A DNA stretch of 64,000 nucleotides from Rhodococcus sp. RD6.2. GTDB taxonomy: Bacteria; Actinomycetota; Actinomycetes; Mycobacteriales; Mycobacteriaceae. Position 1 is the stretch's first letter, and each line of letters starts with the position of its first letter. The DNA lies in NCBI RefSeq assembly GCF_001040705.1, contig NZ_CVQP01000005.1:475477-539476 (forward strand), in the 5' to 3' direction. A model generated the notes under the pieces. It was given only the letters and a program-made list of their open reading frames with translations, did not search any database and was not told the origin of the DNA. A program made the translations under genes and the position numbers. This document shows positions 35,119 to 49,244 of the stretch, in pieces.

Positions 35119-35739
35119 ATGCCTGATGAGGTGAGGATCCCCACGCAGCGACTCCGGGGCGGTCTGCGGCCGGTGGTCCTCGGGGTGGCGGCACTTGTCG
35201 TCGCCGGATCCGCTGCCGTCACCATGCCGGGCACGGCGTGTGCCTGTTCGTGCGCGGTCTCCGCGACGCCGGAAGAGGCCGTCTCCGACGCGTCGGGGGT
35301 GTTCGTGGGGCGCGCCACCGACAAGGTCTCCACCGGCTTCACCGACATCTACGAGTTCGAGGTCTCGGAGGTGTTCAAGGGTGACGTCGGCGCAACGACG
35401 ACGGTCGGCACCTTGGCCAACGGCAACGGCTGCGGAACCCGCTACGAAGTGGGGCAGGAGTACCTCCTGTTCGTCTCGAGGCCGTACGACGTCGATGCTG
35501 CATGGGAGGGCTACGTCTGCGGGCCGAGCGGTGGGGGAGATGTCGACGTCCGAGCGGTGACCGAGCAGGTGTACGGGCCTCCGCGGGAGCCGTCGGCGTC
35601 GGCGGCAGGCATCAGCGCATGGACGCGGTTGACTGCCGGACCGGGCGTGCCACTCGTCGTCGGTGGGGTGGTCGCGCTCCTCGCGGTCTGGTGGGGCGGT
35701 ACCGCGATCCGGCGGTTCACCCGCGACGATCGCTCGTGA
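35119..35739 (+). CDS. Secreted, membrane-anchored protein with TIMP/netrin-like domain
   Basis: A 206-residue protein with an N-terminal signal sequence (LRPVVLGVAALVVAGSAAV) and an immediate CACSC cluster. A beta-barrel-like region (DASGVFVGRATDKV, YEFEVSEVFKGDVGATTTVG, GNGCGTRYEVGQEYLLFVS) resembles bacterial relatives of tissue inhibitors of metalloproteinases. Near the C-terminus a single helix (VPLVVGGVVALLAVWWG) and the basic tail IRRFTRDDRS anchor it in the membrane. The function of bacterial members is unknown. An ATG at 35083 is also possible; no clear ribosome binding site decides. It overlaps the convergent downstream gene by 23 bases. Confidence 0.75.
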   Translation: MPDEVRIPTQRLRGGLRPVVLGVAALVVAGSAAVTMPGTACACSCAVSATPEEAVSDASGVFVGRATDKVSTGFTDIYEFEVSEVFKGDVGATTTVGTLANGNGCGTRYEVGQEYLLFVSRPYDVDAAWEGYVCGPSGGGDVDVRAVTEQVYGPPREPSASAAGISAWTRLTAGPGVPLVVGGVVALLAVWWGGTAIRRFTRDDRS

Positions 35740-36463
35740 CCACCGTGCGATGCTTCGTCGGGTCGAAGGTCTCGAACTCGGCGTTGCCGACGGCGAACAG
35801 GCCACGTTGGGGTAGCCAGAAGTCGCCGAGGCGATCCTGACGCGGCAGCGGGCCAGGGTCGCCCAGGTCGGAGCCGTGCAGGCGAGCACTGCTCGCGGTG
35901 ACCGCCCACAGCCGTTGCGGTGCAAGTCCGAACCGCTGGCCGTTGGGGACCGAGCCGCACAGTCCGATACGGCCAGTGCGCATCAGCGGTCGTGCCGTGT
36001 GTTCCATCGCCTTGAGGAACGCCTGACTGCGCCACGCGGAGACGGGAAGTCGGCGCCCGATCGCCGACATCGTCGCCGTCGCGGGGGTCGACGCGAGTTC
36101 GAGTCGCCAGTCGAGGACATCGGGGATCGTGACCCTGAGTTCGTACGGCCCGACCCAGTCGAGGTCGATGTTCGCGTGAACGGTGTGGGTGGTGGGGGAG
36201 TCGGCGAAGTAGCGCGGACAGCTCTGCTCCGGCTCGTTGCCGGAGTAGAACGACCACGCACCGCCGGGGTCGCGATGCCACACGGTCCGATATCCCGGAC
36301 CGATCGTGGTTGCGACGTAGTGACGGAGTGCGAGGTAGTGGCCGTTGCGGAAGGGCAAGCCCATCACGCCGTAGCCGACGAAGCGTTCGTCGGACCCGGG
36401 CCACGGCGCGGCGTCGCGAACGGTGGCGAGGGCGGCCTCTCGGGGAGTCTGGTGGCTGGTCAT
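35717..36463 (-). CDS. Conserved hypothetical protein, 248 residues
   Basis: A soluble protein of unrecognised family with no signal peptide or membrane helix. It has hydrophobic beta-type segments (GYGVMGLPFRNGHYLALRH, GGAWSFYSGNEPEQSCPRY, THTVHANIDLDWVGPYELRV) reminiscent of lipocalin- or hydroxyneurosporene synthase-like barrels. The tryptophan- and tyrosine-rich pattern suggests binding of a hydrophobic ligand, but this is only an impression. GAGGA is 8 bases upstream of the ATG at 36463. The end overlaps the TIMP-like gene on the other strand. Confidence 0.68.
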   Translation of the reverse strand: MTSHQTPREAALATVRDAAPWPGSDERFVGYGVMGLPFRNGHYLALRHYVATTIGPGYRTVWHRDPGGAWSFYSGNEPEQSCPRYFADSPTTHTVHANIDLDWVGPYELRVTIPDVLDWRLELASTPATATMSAIGRRLPVSAWRSQAFLKAMEHTARPLMRTGRIGLCGSVPNGQRFGLAPQRLWAVTASSARLHGSDLGDPGPLPRQDRLGDFWLPQRGLFAVGNAEFETFDPTKHRTVVTSDRRG

Positions 36464-36618
36464 GACTGAAATCCTCGGCCGATCGCAGTCCAGGGGCATG
36501 GGGCATCTGCCCCAACTTCGTCGATCGACCGAGCGCCGCGGTCGTGATTCACGGCCAGGAGTCACAGATGCGTGCGATGCTGGATGTGTTCCGGGGTCGA
36601 GGTCACTGGGGAGGAAAA

Positions 36619-36990
36619 GTGCAGGCACGTCGCGCGGTAGCGGGGTTTGCGGCGACCGGACTTGTTCTCGCGGTCTTGGGGTGCAGCAGTGCCGGTGGCG
36701 CTGTCGCGGGGTCCGGCATCACCCCGGCCGCCGAGCGCTCACCCCTTCCCGTACGGGTGCTCGTACAACGACCCGGGCTGATCGACATGGACATCTCGGC
36801 TGTCGACGTGCCCGTGTGGCAGGGACCGGACCCATCCGAGTTTCTCGCTCCGAGCCCACCGTCGGGGGAAAGTGGTGTGATCACCGGCGACCGGGCCGGG
36901 GTCGTCCACCTCGCGTCACTCGACAATCCGAGAGCGCTCTGGAATGTGGGCGGCACCGTGCAGTGGCTGGTCGTCGAGGTTCCTGCTTAG
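36619..36990 (+). CDS. Putative lipoprotein, 123 residues
   Basis: A short secreted protein with signal sequence RRAVAGFAATGLVLAVLGC and lipobox VLGC; the cysteine near residue 21 would carry lipid. The mature part is about 103 residues, with no recognised domain. The GTG at 36619 has GGAGG upstream with a short spacing; longer readings add a hydrophilic stretch that would spoil the signal peptide. Its stop codon TAG overlaps the stop of the convergent MFS gene. Function is unknown; cell-envelope location is inferred from the lipobox. Confidence 0.65.
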   Translation: MQARRAVAGFAATGLVLAVLGCSSAGGAVAGSGITPAAERSPLPVRVLVQRPGLIDMDISAVDVPVWQGPDPSEFLAPSPPSGESGVITGDRAGVVHLASLDNPRALWNVGGTVQWLVVEVPA

Positions 36991-38138
36991 GGTTCGGCCG
37001 CTGTCACTCGGGACGGGCGGGGCTTCGGCATGAGCAGCGGCGCCGCGACCGCGAGCATGGCGGTCGGTAGCACGAATGCCGCAACCGGATTGACGGAGTA
37101 CAGCGGAGTCAGGGCGAGGGGCGCGAGCGCGGCACCCCCGAACCGCATCGCCTGCACCACCGACACCGCACCGCCGCGGTTGGCGCCCTCGGACCCGAGG
37201 ATCGCGGAGTTGACGCCGACGAGCACGAACTGCCCCGCCACCCCGGACAGCGCCCACGTCACCGCGACCGCACCGACCGTCCCGAGTGCACCGGTCGCGG
37301 CGACGAGCACCGCGCCGCCGACCGCGCCCGTGATGACGGCGGCCCGCGCACCCCACCGGTCGATCGCGACCCCGACGGGGCGGGCGGCGAGGATCCCGGC
37401 GAGACCGAAACCGGTGAGCAGCAGTCCGCGGTGCGCCGAGTCGAGGCCGAGAGCATCCTCGGCGCGGAAGGCCACCAGGAAGCCGAGGCCGCCGAGCGCG
37501 CCCCACCCGAGCAGCGCCACGAGCCCGATCCGCAGGACCGAGGGGTCGAGGGCGTCCCGCAGTCGCGCGGGTGCGCCTGCCTGCGTGACCGCCGTCGTCC
37601 GGGGCAGCCCGACCGCGCCGAGGCACAGTGCCACCGCGGCGATCACCGCGAACGCGAGACGCCAGTTCACCTCCGCGGCGACGCCGCCGACGAGCGGCGC
37701 GCTGGTCTGCCCGGCGGCCTGCAGTGCACCGAACACGCCGAGCGCGCGCCCGAGCCGCGCCTTCGGGGTCACGGCGGCGAGCGCCGCCAGCAGCAGCGGC
37801 GTCGTGAACGCGTTCGCGCAGCCCTGCAGGACGCGGCTGACCTGGAACAGGGCGAACGTCGGCGCCAGCACGGACAGCGCCGCCGCGGCGGCATACACGC
37901 CGTAGGCGACGCGCACCGTCCGCAGGCCACCCCAGCGCGAACCGTATGTCCCCGACACCAGCATCAGCGCCGCGAACGGCAGCAGATACGCGGTGAGCGA
38001 CGCCGCCGCCTGCTCAGGGCTCACCCCGAACGAGTCGCCGAGCTCCGGGAGCATCGACGAAACGACGCCACCGCCGAAGGGGCCGAGGAATCCACCCGCG
38101 TACAGCGCGCCGCGCTGGAACCGGTCACGCGTGGGCAC
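36987..38138 (-). CDS. MFS transporter (drug:H+ antiporter-like)
   Basis: A 383-residue major facilitator protein of about 12 helices. The A-loop segment SGTYGSRWGGLRTVRVAYG and the helix 4-5 segment FQVSRVLQGCANAFTTPLLLA are typical of multidrug efflux pumps. Substrate unknown. The GTG at 38138 lies 5 bases after the PAC2 stop, so both are probably transcribed together from the PAC2 promoter. It is the last accessory gene before the conserved PAC2-metH pair. Confidence 0.83.
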   Translation of the reverse strand: MPTRDRFQRGALYAGGFLGPFGGGVVSSMLPELGDSFGVSPEQAAASLTAYLLPFAALMLVSGTYGSRWGGLRTVRVAYGVYAAAAALSVLAPTFALFQVSRVLQGCANAFTTPLLLAALAAVTPKARLGRALGVFGALQAAGQTSAPLVGGVAAEVNWRLAFAVIAAVALCLGAVGLPRTTAVTQAGAPARLRDALDPSVLRIGLVALLGWGALGGLGFLVAFRAEDALGLDSAHRGLLLTGFGLAGILAARPVGVAIDRWGARAAVITGAVGGAVLVAATGALGTVGAVAVTWALSGVAGQFVLVGVNSAILGSEGANRGGAVSVVQAMRFGGAALAPLALTPLYSVNPVAAFVLPTAMLAVAAPLLMPKPRPSRVTAAEP

Positions 38139-38143
38139 AGGAA

Positions 38144-39076
38144 CTACAGCCCGCCGAAGCTCCCCGGTCCGCGCCTGCGCAGGTACTTCTCGAACTCGGC
38201 GGCGATCGCGTCACCGTCGATCTTGGAGATCGCCTCGGAGATGTCGACCTCGGCGTCGCCGCGTTCCTCGAGCGTGCGCACGTACTCGGAGATCTCGTCG
38301 TCCTCCTCCGTCATCTCCGTGACGGACTCCTCCCAGTCCTCGGCCTGCGCCGGGAGCTCGCCGAGTGGCACCTCGACGTCGAGGACGTCCTCGACGCGGC
38401 GAAGCAGGGCGACTGTCGCCTTCGGATTCGGGGGCTGCGACACGTAGTGGGGGACGGCCGCCCAGAACGAGATCGCGGGCACGCCCGCCTTGACGCATTC
38501 GTCCTGCAGCACGCCGGTGATGCCGGTCGGGCCCTCGTATCGGGTCTGTTCGAGGTTGAACTTCTGGGCGGACTCGGCGCTGTACGCGGTTCCGGTGACC
38601 GGGACGGGCCGCGTGTGCGGGGTGTCGGCGAGCAGCGCACCCAGGATCACCACGGTGGTGACGCCCAGTTCCTCGATGATCTCGAGAAGGTCGTCGCAGA
38701 AGCTGCGCCAGCGCATGTTCGGTTCGATGCCGCGGAGCAGCAGCACGTCGCGGTCGCTGCCGGGCGGGGAGCACACCGAGATCCGGGTGGCGGGCCACTG
38801 GATCTCGCGGGTGACGCCGTCGACCTGCCGGACCTGCGGTCGGTTCACCTGGTAGTCGTAGTAGTCCTCGGAGTCCAGCTCCGCGAGTGGTCTGGCATCC
38901 CAGATCAGTTCGAGGTGTTCGACCGCGCCGCTGGCCGCGTCGCCGGCGTCGTTCCAGCCTTCGAACGCGGCCACGAGAATCGGGTCGCGGAGGACGAGAT
39001 CGTCGTCGGTCGCGGCAGTGTCGAAGGCGTCGGTTCCTTCGGGACCGGGCACGCCGAATTGTTCGCTTGGACTCAC
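38144..39076 (-). CDS. PAC2 family protein
   Basis: A 310-residue protein of the PAC2 (proteasome assembly chaperone 2-like) family found throughout proteasome-bearing actinobacteria (Rv2125 in M. tuberculosis). Family segments are ILVAAFEGWNDAGDAASGA, LLLRGIEPNMRWRSF and VVILGALLADTPHTRPVPV, with an acidic region near 235-275. The bacterial role is unproved. It is divergent from metH, and the GTG start has a TAGGCT hexamer 6 bases upstream, so it is probably leaderless. Confidence 0.88.
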   Translation of the reverse strand: MSPSEQFGVPGPEGTDAFDTAATDDDLVLRDPILVAAFEGWNDAGDAASGAVEHLELIWDARPLAELDSEDYYDYQVNRPQVRQVDGVTREIQWPATRISVCSPPGSDRDVLLLRGIEPNMRWRSFCDDLLEIIEELGVTTVVILGALLADTPHTRPVPVTGTAYSAESAQKFNLEQTRYEGPTGITGVLQDECVKAGVPAISFWAAVPHYVSQPPNPKATVALLRRVEDVLDVEVPLGELPAQAEDWEESVTEMTEEDDEISEYVRTLEERGDAEVDISEAISKIDGDAIAAEFEKYLRRRGPGSFGGL

Positions 39077-39082
39077 CTGCCT

Positions 39083-39120
39083 AGCCTACGGCCAGGCGTG
39101 TCCGAGGCGCCCACTACTCT
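39083..39120. promoter_or_regulatory. Back-to-back leaderless promoters of PAC2 and metH
   Basis: Minus-strand TAGGCT at 39088-39083 ends 6 bases before the PAC2 GTG. Plus-strand TACTCT at 39115-39120 ends 7 bases before the metH ATG. Only 51 bases separate the two start codons, leaving no room for a cobalamin riboswitch. Confidence 0.5.
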
Positions 39121-39127
39121 GGACGGC

Positions 39128-42697
<3,570 letters not shown>

Positions 42698-42705
42698 GAA
42701 TTGCA

Positions 42706-43401
42706 ATGCCTGATCGCGACATCATGAACACGTCCGGGCTGCGTGCCGTCCTGTGGGACATGGACGGCACGCTGCTCGAGTCGGAAGAGCTCTGGGACAT
42801 CGGGGTTCGGGAGCTTTCCGAGCATCTCGGGGGACCGATGACGGAGGAGACCCGAACGGCGACCATCGGTGCCTCTACACCGGGCGCTCTGGCGATCGTC
42901 TTCGACTCTCTCGGACTCGAACGCACGCCGGACGCACTCCTGCAGGCCCGGACGTGGCTGTACGCGCGGATGGCGGAGATGTTCGCGGACGGTCTTCCGT
43001 GGCGGCCGGGCGCGCGGGATGCGCTCGCGCTGGTGCGGTCGCTGGGGCTGCGGTCGGCGCTCGTGACCAACACCGAACGCGAACTCGGCGACGTCGCGCT
43101 CGACACCCTCGGCCGGGAACATTTCGACCTGTCGGTGTGCGGGGACGAGGTGCCCGCGGGCAAGCCGGATCCGGCACCGTACCTGCGGGCAGCCGAGCTG
43201 CTCGGGGTGGATCCGCGACACTGCCTCGCGGTGGAGGACTCGCCGACCGGTGCGGCGGCCGCCGAGGCAGCGGGTTGTCCGGTGCTGGTCGTGCCGTCCC
43301 TCATCGAGGTTCCAGCCGGTCCGCTCCGCACCTTCCGTGACACCCTGGTCGGCCTGTCCGCCGACGACCTGCATTCGCTGCACGCACTGGTGGCGGTCTA
43401 G
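42706..43401 (+). CDS. HAD family hydrolase (beta-phosphoglucomutase-like)
   Basis: A 231-residue haloacid dehalogenase-type phosphatase. Motif [11 protein letters not shown] has both catalytic aspartates, motif II is near [10 protein letters not shown], motif III is the Lys in [11 protein letters not shown] and motif IV is [16 protein letters not shown] helical cap lies between motifs I and II, as in subfamily IA phosphatases. A second ATG at 42724 could also serve. It follows metH by 8 bases and its stop overlaps the GTG of trhO by one base. Substrate unknown. Confidence 0.9.
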   Translation: MPDRDIMNTSGLRAVLWDMDGTLLESEELWDIGVRELSEHLGGPMTEETRTATIGASTPGALAIVFDSLGLERTPDALLQARTWLYARMAEMFADGLPWRPGARDALALVRSLGLRSALVTNTERELGDVALDTLGREHFDLSVCGDEVPAGKPDPAPYLRAAELLGVDPRHCLAVEDSPTGAAAAEAAGCPVLVVPSLIEVPAGPLRTFRDTLVGLSADDLHSLHALVAV

Positions 43402-44249
43402 TGGCGGTCCCGAAGATCGTCCTGTTCTATCGGTTCACCCCGCTCGCCGACCCCGAAGCCATCCGGCTGTGGCAGCACGCCCTCGCCTCGTCGAACGGGC
43501 TCACCGGCCGAATCCTGGTGTCGGAGCACGGGATCAACGCGACCGTCGGCGGGGACATCGCGGCCGTCAAGCGATACGTCCGCGGGACACGTGAGTACGC
43601 GCCGTTCAAGGATGCCGACATCAAGTGGTCCGACGGGCGCGGCGACGACTTCCCGCGGCTGTCTGTGAAGGTTCGGTCGGAGATCGTGACGTTCGGTGCG
43701 CCCGACGAGCTGCAGGTCGACGCCGACGGCGTCGTCGGTGGCGGCACGCACCTGTCGCCTCAGGAGGTACACGACCTCGTCGAGCAACGCGGCGACGACG
43801 TCGTCTTCTTCGACGGCCGCAACGCCTTCGAGGCCGAGATCGGACGGTTCCGCGGCGCCGTGGTTCCGGACGTCGCGACGACCCGCGACTTCGTCGCCGA
43901 ACTCGACAGCGGCCGGTACGACCACCTCAAGTCGAAGCCCGTCGTCACCTACTGCACGGGCGGGGTACGGTGCGAGGTGCTGTCCGCGCTGATGCGGGCC
44001 CGCGGCTTCGACGAGGTCTACCAGATCGACGGCGGAATCGTCCGCTACGGCGAGACGTTCGGCGACCGCGGCCTGTGGGAAGGCTCGCTGTACGTCTTCG
44101 ACGGACGGATGAACGTCGAGTTCTCGGACCGCGCCACGGTCATCGGTGTCTGCACCCTGTGCGGAACACCGACCTCCCGGTACCGCAACCACCCGGACGT
44201 CAACGGCCGGGAGCAGACCCTGGTCTGTGACACCTGTGTTCCGGACTGA
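43401..44249 (+). CDS. trhO: Oxygen-dependent tRNA uridine(34) hydroxylase TrhO
   Basis: A 282-residue protein of the TrhO/YceA family, which hydroxylates U34 of certain tRNAs using oxygen. An N-terminal ferredoxin-like part has [11 protein letters not shown]. The rhodanese domain near 125-225 has the active-site cysteine in [13 protein letters not shown]. The C-terminus holds CTLCGTP and CDTCVPD, a likely zinc site. The GTG start overlaps the preceding HAD stop by a single base, so translation is coupled. All motifs are intact. Confidence 0.9.
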   Translation: MAVPKIVLFYRFTPLADPEAIRLWQHALASSNGLTGRILVSEHGINATVGGDIAAVKRYVRGTREYAPFKDADIKWSDGRGDDFPRLSVKVRSEIVTFGAPDELQVDADGVVGGGTHLSPQEVHDLVEQRGDDVVFFDGRNAFEAEIGRFRGAVVPDVATTRDFVAELDSGRYDHLKSKPVVTYCTGGVRCEVLSALMRARGFDEVYQIDGGIVRYGETFGDRGLWEGSLYVFDGRMNVEFSDRATVIGVCTLCGTPTSRYRNHPDVNGREQTLVCDTCVPD

Positions 44250-44255
44250 CGTGCG

Positions 44256-45191
44256 ATGACCCGCCGGCGAGTGGCAACCCGGCCACCGCTGCCGCTGCGT
44301 GACGGCCTCGGTCCGGATCGGGTGCTGGTGCCTCCGGGGCACCCGCCGGGAACGGTTCGCGCTTTCCTCGTCGCCACCTGGCCCGACGACGACTGGGACG
44401 CACGCTTCGCTGCGCGCGAGGTCGTCGACCGGGACGGTTCGCACCTCGACCCCGCCCACCCGTGTCGTGCGGGTCTGGCGATCCACTTCTACCGCGACCC
44501 CGCCCCCGAGATTCCGGTCCCGTTCGACCTCGACATCCTCCACCACGCGGACGGACTGCTCGTCGTGGACAAACCACACTTCCTCGCGACGATCCCGCGC
44601 GGCAGGCACATCAGGGAGTCCGTGGTCGTCCGGTTGCGCCGCGCCCTCGACCTTCCCGACGCCGTGCCCGCGCACCGACTGGACCGGATGACGGCCGGTG
44701 TGCTCGTCTGCACGACCGACCCGGCGCTGCGCAGGCCGTACCAACAGCTGTTCGAGCAGCGCCAGGTCACCAAGGAGTACGAGGCGTTGGCCCCGAACCT
44801 GCGCGATGCCCCGTTCCCGCGGACCGTACGCAGTCGCATCGACAAGATCCACGGTGAGCCGACCGCTCGCGAGGTACCGGGGGAGCCGAACGCGCACACC
44901 GAGGTCGAGGTCGTCGAGGTGCTGGGCGACCATGCGCGCTACCGCCTGCTGCCGACGACAGGGCGGACCCACCAGTTGCGGCTGCACATGTGGTCCCTCG
45001 GTGCGCCGATCCTCGGCGACGACTTCTACCCGGTGTTGCGGAACCGGGCGCAGAGCGACTTCACGGACCCGCTGCGACTGCTCGCTCGCCGGGTGCGGTT
45101 CACGGACCCGATCAGCGGCGAGACTCGAGAGTTCACGAGCAGACGCACCCTGTCGACCGACTCGGGCGCCCCGGACTCGGTGGCGGAGTGA
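44256..45191 (+). CDS. RluA-type pseudouridine synthase
   Basis: A 311-residue RNA pseudouridine synthase. The catalytic Asp lies in [13 protein letters not shown] (motif II). [16 protein letters not shown] forms motif I and [15 protein letters not shown] motif III. The substrate (23S rRNA or tRNA) cannot be decided. The N-terminal 90 residues are variable and not a clear S4 domain. It follows trhO by 6 bases, so both RNA-modification genes are probably one transcript. Confidence 0.88.
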   Translation: MTRRRVATRPPLPLRDGLGPDRVLVPPGHPPGTVRAFLVATWPDDDWDARFAAREVVDRDGSHLDPAHPCRAGLAIHFYRDPAPEIPVPFDLDILHHADGLLVVDKPHFLATIPRGRHIRESVVVRLRRALDLPDAVPAHRLDRMTAGVLVCTTDPALRRPYQQLFEQRQVTKEYEALAPNLRDAPFPRTVRSRIDKIHGEPTAREVPGEPNAHTEVEVVEVLGDHARYRLLPTTGRTHQLRLHMWSLGAPILGDDFYPVLRNRAQSDFTDPLRLLARRVRFTDPISGETREFTSRRTLSTDSGAPDSVAE

Positions 45192-45201
45192 GCAGGGCGC
45201 T

Positions 45202-45483
45202 GTGAAACAATGGTCACCCGTGAAGACCTTCGATTCGCTGTTCGCCGAGCTGTCCGACCGCGCCGCCGCCCGCCCCGAGGGTTCCGGCACCGTGGCCGCA
45301 CTGGACGCAGGCGTCCATGCCCAGGGCAAGAAGGTGATCGAGGAGGCCGGCGAGGTGTGGATCGCCGCCGAGTACCAGAGCGACGAGGAACTCTCCGAGG
45401 AGATTTCCCAGCTCCTGTACTGGGTGCAGGTCTTGATGATCGGTCGCGGACTCAAGCTCGAGGACGTCTACCGACATCTGTGA
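45202..45483 (+). CDS. hisE: Phosphoribosyl-ATP pyrophosphatase HisE
   Basis: A 93-residue MazG-like enzyme performing step 2 of histidine synthesis, converting PR-ATP to [20 protein letters not shown] contains the metal-binding glutamates, and [15 protein letters not shown] matches the second helix with its acidic residues. The GTG at 45202 (AGGG upstream) gives the same length as M. tuberculosis HisE; a GTG at 45220 is possible. It sits 55 bases upstream of hisG, the pair conserved in mycobacteria. Confidence 0.95.
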   Translation: MKQWSPVKTFDSLFAELSDRAAARPEGSGTVAALDAGVHAQGKKVIEEAGEVWIAAEYQSDEELSEEISQLLYWVQVLMIGRGLKLEDVYRHL

Positions 45484-45538
45484 GTCGTCCGACTCCGACT
45501 CCCGTGTAGACCATCTCGCCTTCGAAGGAAGGACCACC

Positions 45539-46390
45539 ATGCTGCGCGTTGCAGTTCCCAACAAGGGCTCCCTGTCCGAGTCCGCTGCCGAAATCCTGTC
45601 GGAGGCCGGCTACCGGCGCCGCACCGATTCCCGTGATCTCACCGTCCTCGATCCGTCGAACCAGGTGGAGTTCTTCTTCCTGCGACCCAAGGACATCGCG
45701 ATCTACGTCGCGTCGGGTGAACTGGATCTCGGCATCACCGGGCGTGACCTCGCGCTCGACTCCGGTGCCCAGGTCGCCGAGCGGCTTTCCCTCGGCTTCG
45801 GACGGTCGAGCTTCCGGTACGCCGCACCGGCGGGCAGGACCTGGGCGCCCGAGGACCTCGGCGGGCTCCGGATCGCGACGTCCTACCCGAACCTGGTCCG
45901 CGCCGACCTCGCCCGCCGTGGCCTCGAAGCCACGGTCATCCGCCTCGACGGTGCCGTCGAGATCTCCATCCAGCTCGGCGTTGCCGACGCCATCGCGGAC
46001 GTCGTCGGCTCCGGACGCACGCTCCGTCAGCACAACCTCGTCGCGTTCGGCGAGTCCCTGTGCGACTCCGAGGGCGTCCTGATCGAGCGAGAGGGCTCCG
46101 ACCAGAATGACAAGGCCCGCAACCAGCTCATCGCCCGCGTTCAGGGCGTGGTTCGCGCCCAGCAGTACGTGATGCTCGACTACGACTGCCCGCGCGATCG
46201 GCTGCAGGAGGCGCTGCAGATCACTCCCGGACTCGAATCGCCTACCATCGCCCCGCTCGCGGACGACGCCTGGGTGGCGATCCGCTCGATGGTGCCGCGC
46301 AAGGTCAGCAACGACGTGATGGACGAGCTCGCCGAGATCGGCGCCAAGGCGATCCTCGCGACTGACATCCGCACCTGCCGGGCGTTCTGA
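45539..46390 (+). CDS. hisG: ATP phosphoribosyltransferase HisG (long form)
   Basis: The 283-residue first enzyme of histidine synthesis, joining ATP and PRPP. The N-terminal periplasmic-binding-type catalytic part has the PRPP loop near [20 protein letters not shown]. The C-terminal ACT-like domain (about 210-283) gives histidine feedback in long-form enzymes, so HisZ is not needed. A GGAAGGA sequence lies just before the ATG. A 44-base palindrome beginning 11 bases after the stop ends the transcript. Confidence 0.97.
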   Translation: MLRVAVPNKGSLSESAAEILSEAGYRRRTDSRDLTVLDPSNQVEFFFLRPKDIAIYVASGELDLGITGRDLALDSGAQVAERLSLGFGRSSFRYAAPAGRTWAPEDLGGLRIATSYPNLVRADLARRGLEATVIRLDGAVEISIQLGVADAIADVVGSGRTLRQHNLVAFGESLCDSEGVLIEREGSDQNDKARNQLIARVQGVVRAQQYVMLDYDCPRDRLQEALQITPGLESPTIAPLADDAWVAIRSMVPRKVSNDVMDELAEIGAKAILATDIRTCRAF

Positions 46391-46400
46391 CCTCCGATCC

Positions 46401-46444
46401 ACACACGAGTGGCCCCCACCGATCGGTGGGGGCCACTCGTGTGT
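46401..46444. terminator. 44-base perfect palindrome, bidirectional terminator of hisG and the thioesterase
   Basis: Two 22-base arms meet without loop at 46422/46423; the centre reads CCACCGATCGGTGG. The right end abuts the stop codon of the minus-strand gene. Neither side has a T-run. Its position between convergent genes fits a two-way terminator. Confidence 0.75.
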
Positions 46445-47251
46445 CAGCGGGCGCGGACCTGCACCGTCTGCGTCACCCGCGCCACGGGGCCCGAGTCGTC
46501 GTGCAGGACACCGGAAGACATCGCCACACCGTCCGGGCCGTAAGACGTCTCCGCGGACACACCGACCCACGCGCCGTCCGGGACCCGGAAGATGTGCACC
46601 GTCACGTCGGTGTTGAGGAACGTCCACGACGCCGGGTCCAGTTTGGTCCCGACTCCGTTCGCGGTGTCCGCGATGAGGAACAGCCGGTCCAGCGGGTCGA
46701 GCGGTTCGCCCTCCACCAGTTCGGGATTCGGCTTTCCCCACGCGTGGGAGAGGCCCGGTGCGCCGATCGGGGTGAGCCAGCACCAGTCGACGGTGTCGAT
46801 GAATCCGGAACGCCAGAAGCTGTCCTCGGGGAGGGGGAGTGCGCCGGATCGTGGCGGGATCGCGGCGTCGGCGGGGTTCGCGATCGAGGTGGTGTCAGCG
46901 GTTTCCATGCGCCAGCCGGACCCGCGCGCCACGACGCGCCACGACCCGTCCGGCGCCTGTGCCGACAGTTCGGCCACGACCAGTTCGATTCGGCGACCGG
47001 GCCGTTCGACCCAGGACCGAACCCGGATCTCGGTGAGGGGGATCGGGCCGAGGATCTCGATCACCACCCGGGTGACACGGGTGTCCGCACGATGCTCACA
47101 GCGGCGAACGGCCCGGGCGAGGAGCGCCGACGGCGGAGACCCGTGCTGCATGTCGGTCGACCAGGTGCTCACCGTGTGATCGGTCGGCTCGAACCTCTCC
47201 GTACCATCCGGAAGTGGCTCCAGTGGAACGAAATAGGCTGACATCGCCGCA

Positions 47252-47259
<8 letters not shown>
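46444..47259 (-). CDS. Thioesterase family protein (double hot-dog)
   Basis: A 271-residue acyl-CoA thioesterase-like protein. MQHGSPPSALLARAVRR forms the first hot-dog helix and segments RIELVVAELSAQAPDGSW and VGVSAETSYGPDGVAMSSG belong to the beta sheets. Related mycobacterial proteins are of unknown substrate. The GTG at 47259 has GAGGA 8 bases upstream and overlaps the RecB-type gene stop by 8 bases, supporting coupling; an ATG at 47244 is the alternative. Confidence 0.82.
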
Positions 47260-49078
<1,819 letters not shown>

Positions 49079-49090
49079 GACGGCGGCGCG

Positions 49091-49235
49091 GTGGGGACTG
49101 CCCGAGGCTTCGCCCGAGAGTGGGGACTGCCCGAGGCTTCGCCCGAGAGTGGGGACTGCCCGAGGCTTCGCCCGAGAGTGGGGACTGCCCGAGGCTTCGC
49201 CCGAGAGTGGGGACTGCCCGAGGCTTCGCCCGGGC
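49091..49235. repeat. Five tandem copies of a 29-base minisatellite
   Basis: Units begin at 49091, 49120, 49149, 49178 and 49207, each opening GTGGGGACTGCCCGAGGC. The first four are identical; the fifth differs in its last bases. Each unit holds an internal direct repeat GCCCGAG-GCTTC-GCCCGAG. It fills most of the 166-base interval between the convergent trmI and lipoprotein genes. Not a CRISPR, since no spacers exist. Confidence 0.95.
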
Positions 49236-49244
49236 GTTCGGGGT

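Noticed and set aside
39077-39127. A cobalamin riboswitch before metH
   Set aside because: Only 51 bases separate the divergent start codons and a -10 hexamer lies 7 bases from the ATG; there is no room for the structure.
49091-49235. The tandem repeat as a CRISPR array or as coding sequence
   Set aside because: Units are head-to-tail with no spacers, and the 29-base period shifts the reading frame each time, so neither reading holds.
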